DNA of 64,000 nucleotides, taken from NCBI RefSeq assembly GCF_042657165.1, contig NZ_JBHSNJ010000002.1, forward strand, positions 1 to 64,000. The letters run 5' to 3'. The notes below the pieces were generated by a model. It was not told the DNA's origin. It saw only the letters and a program-made list of their open reading frames with translations, and did not search any database. A program made the translations under genes and the position numbers. Shown one piece after another: positions 39,467-45,916 of the stretch. How positions within the stretch are numbered: position 1 is the first letter of the stretch; each line of letters opens with the position of its first letter. The DNA comes from Agrilutibacter niabensis. Its GTDB lineage: Bacteria; Pseudomonadota; Gammaproteobacteria; Xanthomonadales; Xanthomonadaceae.

Positions 39467-40930
39467 CTACAGCAAGCCCAGTTGCGTCGCTTTCAACGTA
39501 GCCGCGGCACGCGTGGAGCACTCCAACTTGCGAAACACGCTTTCGACATGGGTGCGCACGGTACTTGGGCTGATGGACAGCTTCTGTGCGACCGTCTTGT
39601 TGCTCGCCCCAAGGCTGATCCAGCGCAGCACGTCCCGCTCGCGCTCGGAAAGGAGACTGGCCAACGGCGCGGCAGGGACCTTGCTCTTGCCCGGCCGAGG
39701 CTTGTTCAAGAGGGCACGGACCACATCGGCGTCGTAGCGCCCGGTGGCGGTCTCGGCCATCAGCAACGCGCCTGCGGCATCGTCTGAAAATGCATCGCGC
39801 CAGGGACGCGCGACGCGCAGGGCAGCCAGCGCTGCGGCAGCGGCCAGGATGCGTCCTTCGATGGGAATGCCCGCCGCCTTGGCCTCGCGGAAATAGCCGG
39901 ACCCATCCGGTCGTTCATAGGCATACGACGCGACTTCCGCCTCGCCCGCGAGGGTACCGATCTGCCGCGCGGCGCGTCCGGTCCAATAGGGAACCAGCCG
40001 GACGCGCTCCCATGCCGACTCCGCAAGCTTGCCGGGGGTTTCCCAGATCATGTTGGGAACGGCGGCACGGCCCATGCCATGGATGAGTGCGGCGCGATAC
40101 ACCTTCTGCTGGCTGGACGCATCCAGCCCGAGTTCCATCGCTGCATTTCTGGCCGATTTCGCCACAGCGAGCGAATAGCCGGTCATCCAGGGCAGCTTCA
40201 GGTCGACGACGTGAGCCAGGATTTCCAATGATGTCGCGCGACCGGCGAATGCCGCATCGAGGGAACATGGCCCGGATAAGCTCGGGTCCTCATCCAGAGC
40301 CGCCAGCCATCGCGAGGCATTCGCTACCACCGGGCTGGCGAGCGCTTGCGGATACAGGATGTCCGCGCGCTGGCCGATGAGCTTGCATGCCTGCTCGATG
40401 CCGTACAGGCGATTGAAGATATCCAGGTCGCCAGCGAGCGAGGCCATGTAGACCGAAGCCGGCACCTGCTCGGCCCGCAGACCGTCCGGCGCACCGCTGC
40501 CGTCGTGGCTTTCGAACAGATGACGCAACGCGAACTGCGTCGCTTCCTCCAGCCCCAACTGCGCGGCGATATCGCCCGCCACCTCGCAGTGGATGCGCGA
40601 CAGCGAGAGGAATGCCGATCCCTTGCGGCGAGTGCCGGAACGAAACCCGCTGCCGGACGACTGGATGGCGAGCAGCGCCTTTCGTCCGCTCACGTCGTCG
40701 CCGAACAGCTGCGTGAATTCGGGCGCGTTGGCTGTGCAGCCGGACCAGCGCAACAGGGCGACGGCAGTGGCTTCCCGGCAACTGGCTTCATCGGCGCCAA
40801 CAGCCTGGGCCAGTTGCCCGGCCATCCAGGCAGCGCGGGGCGAGTGGTCGGTGGGCTGCCCCATCGCCAGGTCGCCCACGAACGCGAGCGAGCGGATCAC
40901 ATCCAGCAGCGGTACGGAGGAAACGTCCAC
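39467..40930 (-). CDS. LuxR-type regulator with two degenerate HD-GYP-like halves
   Basis: This is a 487-aa protein. Two HD-GYP-like modules are followed by a C-terminal LuxR helix-turn-helix (about 420-487, 'LLSERERDVLRWISLGASNK', '..SPSTVRTHVESVFRKL'). Module 1 (about 1-200) has 'HLFESHDGSGAPDGLRAEQV', matching the HHExxDGxGYP region. Module 2 (about 230-400) has 'ALIHGMGRAAVPNMIWETPG' where HD is HG, and 'YAYERPDGSGYFREAKAAGI' where GYP is GYF. The metal-binding His/Asp are missing in both, so it probably senses rather than cleaves c-di-GMP. The start is GTG 40930. It is divergent from an alpha/beta hydrolase. Confidence 0.85.
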   Translation of the reverse strand: MDVSSVPLLDVIRSLAFVGDLAMGQPTDHSPRAAWMAGQLAQAVGADEASCREATAVALLRWSGCTANAPEFTQLFGDDVSGRKALLAIQSSGSGFRSGTRRKGSAFLSLSRIHCEVAGDIAAQLGLEEATQFALRHLFESHDGSGAPDGLRAEQVPASVYMASLAGDLDIFNRLYGIEQACKLIGQRADILYPQALASPVVANASRWLAALDEDPSLSGPCSLDAAFAGRATSLEILAHVVDLKLPWMTGYSLAVAKSARNAAMELGLDASSQQKVYRAALIHGMGRAAVPNMIWETPGKLAESAWERVRLVPYWTGRAARQIGTLAGEAEVASYAYERPDGSGYFREAKAAGIPIEGRILAAAAALAALRVARPWRDAFSDDAAGALLMAETATGRYDADVVRALLNKPRPGKSKVPAAPLASLLSERERDVLRWISLGASNKTVAQKLSISPSTVRTHVESVFRKLECSTRAAATLKATQLGLL

Positions 40931-41124
40931 GTCGGATCAAGTACCTGTATGGGGGCCGGGAAGTCTAGTGCCGCCCTCCCCGCAGCGACCTCGGTCATTC
41001 AACCGATGGTGCACACGGGATGCGGCGCGCAATCTGCGCCTCGAGGGTGATCGCGATGACCGGTCTCCCCCGACTGATGCAGGTCCCCATTTCGCCTCGC
41101 CCCCTAACCTCTGGAGAAGACTCC

Positions 41125-41895
41125 GTGAACATCAAGACCCTCGGCCTCGCCGCCGCTACCGCCATGGCCCTTGCCTCCAACTCGAACGCCGCGCCCGCCA
41201 AGACCCCTGAAGCCGTCAAGAATGTCGTGCTGGTGCACGGTGGTTTCGTGGACGGCTCCGGCTGGGCCAAGGTCTACAACATCCTGAAGAAGGACGGCTA
41301 CAACGTCACCATCGTGCAGAACCCGACCACTTCGCTTGCCGATGACGTCGCGTTCACCAGGCGTGCCATCGCTCAGCAGGACGGCCCGGTTGTCCTGGTG
41401 GGCCATTCCTACGGTGGCGTCGTGGTCTCCGAAGCCGGCACCGATCCCAAGGTCGAGCGCCTGGTCTACATCGCCGCGTTTGCCCCCGACCAGGGCGAGT
41501 CGGTCCAGACCCTGATCGCCAACCCGCCGCCGGGTGCACCGCAGCCGCCGATCCTCCCGCCGCAGGATGGCTTCCTGTTCCTCGATCGCGCCAAGTTCGC
41601 GGACTCGTTCGCCGGCGACGTTTCCGCCGACGAAGCCAGCTTCATGGCGGACTCGCAGGTGCCCTGGGGTGTCCAGGCGCTGGGCGGCGCCGTCACCGTG
41701 CCTGCCTGGAAGACGAAGCCGAGCTGGTACCTCGTCGCCACCGAGGACCGCATGATCCCGCCGCCGGCGCAGCAGATGATGGCCAAGCGCGCAGGCGCAA
41801 CGGTCGTCGAAGTACCCGGCAGCCACGCGATCTATGTCTCGAAACCGGAAGCCGTAGCCAAGCTCATCGAGCAGGCAGCGCAGGGCAAGAAGTAA
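41125..41895 (+). CDS. secreted alpha/beta hydrolase
   Basis: This is a 256-aa protein with a signal peptide ('TLGLAAATAMALASNSNAAP'). The alpha/beta-hydrolase core has 'NVVLVHGGFVDGSGW' (oxyanion region), nucleophile elbow GHSYGG, acid Asp in 'LVATEDRMIPP' and the catalytic His in 'VPGSHAIYVS'. The start GTG 41125 has GGAGAAG five bases upstream. The set resembles salicylate-esterase/MES-type hydrolases of soil bacteria; the substrate is unknown. It is probably exported and controlled with the divergent regulator. Confidence 0.93.
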   Translation: MNIKTLGLAAATAMALASNSNAAPAKTPEAVKNVVLVHGGFVDGSGWAKVYNILKKDGYNVTIVQNPTTSLADDVAFTRRAIAQQDGPVVLVGHSYGGVVVSEAGTDPKVERLVYIAAFAPDQGESVQTLIANPPPGAPQPPILPPQDGFLFLDRAKFADSFAGDVSADEASFMADSQVPWGVQALGGAVTVPAWKTKPSWYLVATEDRMIPPPAQQMMAKRAGATVVEVPGSHAIYVSKPEAVAKLIEQAAQGKK

Positions 41896-42087
41896 TCGCG
41901 ACCGTGGAGCGGAACGCCATGCGCGCTCCGCTCCCCTTTGGTAGAGCGTTGAGGGCCTTCCTGGCGCGACCAGGCTCGATCCTACGCCGGGAGCGACGCT
42001 GCGTTGCAAACCCGGCAATTGCCGGGCGATCGCGGCGGCCAGACACTGTCAACGTCGCCGCCCCCATCCCAGAGCCCCGTAAGACCA

Positions 42088-43005
42088 ATGGAAATGTTGC
42101 TCGACCTGATTGCGAACTACGGCCTGCTGGTCGTCTTCGTAACGGTCTTCCTCGACCAGGGCGGGTTGCCGGTGCCAGCCTACCCGCCGCTGATCGTCAC
42201 GGCGGCCCTGGCCGCGGACAACGGCCAGAGCATGTTGCCGATCCTCGCGGTGGCCACGTTCGCCGCCGTGCTCGCCGACCTGCTTTGGTTCATGGGCGGT
42301 CGCCGCTTTGGCGTGCGCCTCTTGCGGTTGATGTGCCGACTTTCGCTTTCGCCCGATTCCTGTGTGCTGATGACACGGGACATCTACTCCCGATGGGGCG
42401 CACCCTCGCTGATCGGTGCGAAGTTCGTACCTGGCTTCGCCGCCGTCGCCACGACGCTCGCCGGCGAGAGTCGCACCCCGGTGACGCGCTTCGTGTTCTT
42501 CGACAGTTTGGGCGCATTGCTGTGGGCCAGCGTCGCGATCGCGCTCGGCGCGATCTTCCATCAGGCGGTCAACGAAGTACTGCTGCGCCTCGAGGAGCTG
42601 GGGCGCTATGGGTTGCCGCTGGTCGTCGCCGCGATCGCCGCCTTCGTCGCCTACAAGTGGTGGCAGCGCCATCGCTTCCTGCAGGAACTCAAGATGGCGC
42701 GCATCACCGTTCCAGAGCTCTACCAGTTGCTCTCGGACGGAATGGCGCCACTGATCCTGGATGTCCGCTCGGCCGAGCAGCGTGCCGCTGGTTGGATCCC
42801 CGGTGCGAAGTTCGTCGTCAGCCTGGCCGATGCGCAGCTGGAACCGCATGACGAAGTGATCGTGTACTGCGACTGCCCGAACGAAGCCTCGGCAGCATTG
42901 TTGGCCCGCGAACTGAAGAAGCGCGGGTTTGGTCGGGTCCGCCCCCTGGCTGGCGGCTTCCACGCCTGGCAGGCAGAAGGCCACGAGGTCTTGCGCGACG
43001 TCTGA
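42088..43005 (+). CDS. DedA-family membrane protein fused to a rhodanese domain
   Basis: This is a 305-aa protein. The N-terminal SNARE-associated/DedA (VTT) domain (about 1-185) has 'FVTVFLDQGGLPVPAYPPLI' and 'GAKFVPGFAAVATTLAGESR', and about six hydrophobic segments. The C-terminal rhodanese domain (about 205-305) has 'PLILDVRSAEQRAAGWIPGA' and active-site loop 'VIVYCDCPNEASAALLAREL'. Both cysteines of CDC are candidates for persulfide transfer. DedA proteins maintain membrane homeostasis, and rhodanese carries sulfane sulfur; the fusion recurs in Proteobacteria, its role unresolved. Confidence 0.93.
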   Translation: MEMLLDLIANYGLLVVFVTVFLDQGGLPVPAYPPLIVTAALAADNGQSMLPILAVATFAAVLADLLWFMGGRRFGVRLLRLMCRLSLSPDSCVLMTRDIYSRWGAPSLIGAKFVPGFAAVATTLAGESRTPVTRFVFFDSLGALLWASVAIALGAIFHQAVNEVLLRLEELGRYGLPLVVAAIAAFVAYKWWQRHRFLQELKMARITVPELYQLLSDGMAPLILDVRSAEQRAAGWIPGAKFVVSLADAQLEPHDEVIVYCDCPNEASAALLARELKKRGFGRVRPLAGGFHAWQAEGHEVLRDV

Positions 43006-43040
43006 TCGCGGCCGACTGCGGCGAATAGCCTGCGCGAAGC

Positions 43041-43076
43041 ATAGGGATTGAATCCCCGGCCATTCGGGGACCCTAT
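43041..43076. terminator. long nested hairpin after the DedA-rhodanese gene
   Basis: The outer stem ATAGGG / CCCTAT encloses an inner CCCC / GGGG hairpin. There is no long T-run, so it may end transcripts weakly or stabilise 3' ends from both convergent genes. Confidence 0.5.
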
Positions 43077-43097
43077 TTCAGCTCGAAAATGCCGGGC

Positions 43098-43352
43098 CTA
43101 GAGCACGAGCACCTCGCGGCGCCCGGCGCGGAACACCGCATCGACGACCGTGTCGTCGACGACCGAGGCGACCCTGAAGCCGCCGCGCTCGATCGCCGTC
43201 GTCGCATCGCCCACCGTCAATCTCCCTTCGATGCGCACCAGCTGAGCCTCGAGGTTGAAGTTGACGCGGGCGCCGAGGTCCACATCGAGCAACGCGTTGG
43301 TGATACTGCGCACGCAGTCGCCGCCGCGGATGCCGTTGATGAGCAGTTTCAT
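43098..43352 (-). CDS. heavy-metal-associated-like (HMA fold) protein with one cysteine
   Basis: This 84-aa protein has the length and strand/helix order of copper-chaperone HMA domains ('MKLLINGIRGGDCVRSITNA', 'LLDVDLGARVNFNLEAQLVR', 'DATTAIERGGFRVASV'). The metal motif GMxCxxC is reduced to GGDCVRSI, with a single Cys13. With one thiol it might bind metal only as a dimer, or not at all. It lies beside the DedA-rhodanese gene (convergent) and just downstream of an MBL-fold gene on the same strand. Confidence 0.82.
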   Translation of the reverse strand: MKLLINGIRGGDCVRSITNALLDVDLGARVNFNLEAQLVRIEGRLTVGDATTAIERGGFRVASVVDDTVVDAVFRAGRREVLVL

Positions 43353-43389
43353 CGTGTTTCCACCTGATGGGCCAGCACGCACGGGCGCT

Positions 43390-44589
43390 TCATGGCGCGG
43401 GCTCGAAACCGGGATCGAGCAACGAGGCCAACGCGGTTGCGGCCTCCACCTCGCGCCACCAGCGCGTCGCCACATGCGGCGCTGACAGGTCCAGGCGTTC
43501 GCCCATGCGCGGCGTGGTCAGCGCGATATCGCGCTCGCCGTTCAACGTGACGACGCGCTCGAACGGTTCCTGCCAGCCATGCATGGCCAGGTCGAAGGTG
43601 CCGTTGTGCACCGGCAGCAGCCAGCGTCCGCGCAGGTCCTGGTGGGCCTGTACGGTCTGTTCGGGCTGCATGTGCACGTACGGCCACTGCGGGTCGTAGG
43701 CGCCGGTCTCGAGCATGGTCACGTCGAACGGCCCGAAGCGTCGGCCGATTTCCTTGAAACCGTCGAAGTAGCCGGTGTCGCCGCTGAAGAACAACCGCAG
43801 CGTGCCGGCGTCCGACGCATTCGCATCGTTTGCGTCATCGACGATCACCCACGAGGCCCACAGCGTCTTGTTGCCGTCGAACAGGCCGCGTCCGGAGAAG
43901 TGCTGCGCCGGCGTCGCGGTGAACTGCACGCCTTCGATGCGCGTGCCCTGCCACCAGTCGAACTGCCGCACCTTGGCGGCGTCTACCCCCCAGGCGATCA
44001 GGCGGTCGCCGACGCCAAGTGGGGTGAGGAACACTCCGGTGGTCTTCGCCAGCTGCATGACGGTGTCGCGATCGAGGTGGTCGTAGTGATCGTGGGAGAG
44101 GATCACGCCACGCAGCGGCGGCAGGTCTGCAAGTGCGATCGGCGGCGCGTGGAAGCGCTTCGGGCCCATCCACTGCACCGGGGAGGCGCGTTCGGCGAAC
44201 ACCGGGTCGGTGATCCAGAAGCCGCCGCGCAGCTTGATCAGCATCGTCGAATGCCCGAGCCGGAACAGGCTGCGGTCCGGCGCGGCCTCCAGCTCGGCGC
44301 GGGTCAGCGTATCGACGGGGACCGGTCCCTTCGGCACGGTGGTGGCGGGCTTGTTGAGCAGCACGTTCCACACGATCCCCAGTGTCTTGGCCACGCCATC
44401 GGCTGGCTTGGGCGCGGGATTGCGGAAGCGGCCGTCGGCGGCCTGCGGCGAGGCGGGATGGCCGTTTACGGGAAGGTTGGTCTTGGCGGCGGACAGCAGG
44501 CAGGCGCTCACGAGCATGACTCCAGACAAGAGGGCGGAGCGACGTACACGGCGGGAGCGAGGGCTGGGAGGGCCGGCGCGTCGGTTCAT
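43390..44589 (-). CDS. exported MBL-fold hydrolase (NAPE-PLD/UlaG-like)
   Basis: This is a 399-aa enzyme. An Arg-rich N-terminus and hydrophobic segment ('SALLSGVMLVSACLLSA') suggest export with a possible lipobox-like Cys. The MBL core has 'LRGVILSHDHYDHLDRDTVM' (HxHxDH), 'FTATPAQHFSGRGLF' and 'LFFSGDTGYFDGFKE', the profile of NAPE-PLD-type lipases and UlaG hydrolases. The start is ATG 44589. It is divergent from a TetR gene, and the spacer holds two inverted repeats, so it is probably repressed by that regulator. Confidence 0.92.
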   Translation of the reverse strand: MNRRAGPPSPRSRRVRRSALLSGVMLVSACLLSAAKTNLPVNGHPASPQAADGRFRNPAPKPADGVAKTLGIVWNVLLNKPATTVPKGPVPVDTLTRAELEAAPDRSLFRLGHSTMLIKLRGGFWITDPVFAERASPVQWMGPKRFHAPPIALADLPPLRGVILSHDHYDHLDRDTVMQLAKTTGVFLTPLGVGDRLIAWGVDAAKVRQFDWWQGTRIEGVQFTATPAQHFSGRGLFDGNKTLWASWVIVDDANDANASDAGTLRLFFSGDTGYFDGFKEIGRRFGPFDVTMLETGAYDPQWPYVHMQPEQTVQAHQDLRGRWLLPVHNGTFDLAMHGWQEPFERVVTLNGERDIALTTPRMGERLDLSAPHVATRWWREVEAATALASLLDPGFEPAP

Positions 44590-44607
44590 GGAAGGGTTGG
44601 GGAAAAG

Positions 44608-44666
44608 TACACGACACAGTGTAGTTTCCGTTTTTAGGAAAGTAAACCCATCGGTGTAAACTTTCC
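44608..44666. promoter_or_regulatory. two inverted repeats, candidate TetR operators
   Basis: TACAC-N6-GTGTA (44608-44623) and GGAAAGT-N16-ACTTTCC (44637-44643 / 44660-44666) lie in the 79-base spacer between the MBL gene and the TetR gene. The second ends two bases before the TetR start codon, a position expected for autorepression. Confidence 0.6.
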
Positions 44667-44668
44667 CC

Positions 44669-45283
44669 ATGTCCAGCCGTCCCGCCCCCGTCCGCCTGAC
44701 CGACCGCAAGCGTGCGGCGATCCTCGAAGCCGCCGTGGCCGAGTTCCGTCAATCCGGTTACGAGGCCACCAGCATGGACCGCATCGCCGACAGCGCCGGT
44801 GTGTCCAAGCGCACCGTGTACAACCACTTCCCCAGCAAGGAAGTTCTGTTCGCGCAGATCCTGGAGCAGCTTTGGGAACGCAGCGTGGAAGGTCTCGACC
44901 TGGCTTACCGCGGCGATCGCCCGCTGCGCGCACAACTGCTGGAACTGGTGAGGCAGAAACTGCGCCTGCTGCACGACGCCAACTTCGTCGACCTGGCGCG
45001 TGTCGCGATCGCCGCCGGCATCCACTCGCCCGAGCGCGCGCAGGACATGGTCTCGCGCATGGGCGGTCGTGAAGAAGGCCTCACCACGTGGATCCGCGCC
45101 GCCGTTGCCGACGGCCGCCTGAAGACCAAGGATCCGCTGTTCGCCTCGATGCAACTGCAGGGCCTGGTGAAGGGTTTCGCGTTCTGGCCGCAGGTCACGC
45201 TGGGCCAACCGCTGCTGACTCCCGCCCAACAGAAGCAGGTGGCGGAGGCGGCGGTGGACATGTTCCTCGCCTATTACGGGTGA
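44669..45283 (+). CDS. TetR/AcrR family transcriptional regulator
   Basis: This is a 204-aa protein. The N-terminal DNA-binding domain has 'RAAILEAAVAEFRQSGYEAT' and 'GVSKRTVYNHFPSKEVLFAQ'. The C-terminal domain (about 80-204) has the TetR_C_7/AefR-like helices ('HDANFVDLARVAIAAGIHSP'). The first residues include 'RKRAA'-type basic sequence. It is divergent from an MBL-hydrolase gene, and operator-like repeats lie between. The effector is unknown. Confidence 0.95.
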   Translation: MSSRPAPVRLTDRKRAAILEAAVAEFRQSGYEATSMDRIADSAGVSKRTVYNHFPSKEVLFAQILEQLWERSVEGLDLAYRGDRPLRAQLLELVRQKLRLLHDANFVDLARVAIAAGIHSPERAQDMVSRMGGREEGLTTWIRAAVADGRLKTKDPLFASMQLQGLVKGFAFWPQVTLGQPLLTPAQQKQVAEAAVDMFLAYYG

Positions 45284-45353
45284 AGAGCACGCGGCATGGT
45301 CAGGGCGAGTCCGGGGCCGCCTCGGCGCCAGTGTAACGAAGAGCGTGCAACGA

Positions 45354-45677
45354 TCAGCCGCTGCGCGTCTCCAGGGCCTTTCGATCGCCCGGGGAGATGC
45401 GCTGAACATCGCCCGGTTCCTGAAGCCGATGCAGCCGCACGTTCGGGGGTGTACCGAAGCTCACCCCGGTGCTCCAGCCGCCGTTGTTCTTGACCAGCAC
45501 GCCCGACGCCACCCCGTGGCTCTTGTAGTTGCCCTCCGCCGCCTGGACTGCGGCCCTCACCGCTGCGTCCCTGCTGCCGTAGATGTACGGCCGCCGCTGG
45601 TTACCCAGGAAGAGGATGGTCCATTTCGTCTGCGCATAAGGTGCCACCGTATAGGGCGACACGTAGTACCAGAACAC
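45354..45677 (-). CDS. hypothetical protein (107 aa)
   Basis: The protein starts 'MFWYYVSPYTVAPYAQTKWT' and has a compact alpha/beta pattern: 'FLGNQRRPYIYGSRDAAVRA', then a helix 'AVQAAEGNYKSHGVASGVLV' and 'KNNGGWSTGVSFGTPP'. This looks like the DUF2188-type fold in which a repeated residue pattern 'A...A...A' forms one helix between strands; the match is by eye. The rest is low complexity. It sits alone between the TetR gene and the subtilase gene, with no obvious partner. 45678-45916 holds no gene. Confidence 0.55.
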   Translation of the reverse strand: MFWYYVSPYTVAPYAQTKWTILFLGNQRRPYIYGSRDAAVRAAVQAAEGNYKSHGVASGVLVKNNGGWSTGVSFGTPPNVRLHRLQEPGDVQRISPGDRKALETRSG

Positions 45678-45864
45678 AGGCGCCCTCCCAAATCATGGAC
45701 GAGCGCCCGATCCTACCGATGACCTGGTGAAGGCCCTGCGGAGTGCTGGGCGGGCAGCCGCCTATGGCTGCGTAGTCATGACTGGCGCTTCCTACATACC
45801 ACGCTGATTGAAACCGCTACTAGTGGAACTTCCCAAGCATCCGTGTGAAGTCGGATCGCGATGC

Positions 45865-45887
45865 AGTGGCCCGGCATTCGGGCCACT
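45865..45887. terminator. hairpin downstream of the first subtilase gene
   Basis: The 9-bp stem AGTGGCCCG / CGGGCCACT has a GCATT loop. No T-run follows on either strand, so termination is uncertain. Confidence 0.4.
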
Positions 45888-45916
45888 GTGGTGCCGGAGC
45901 ATCGCTGCGGTGCGGA

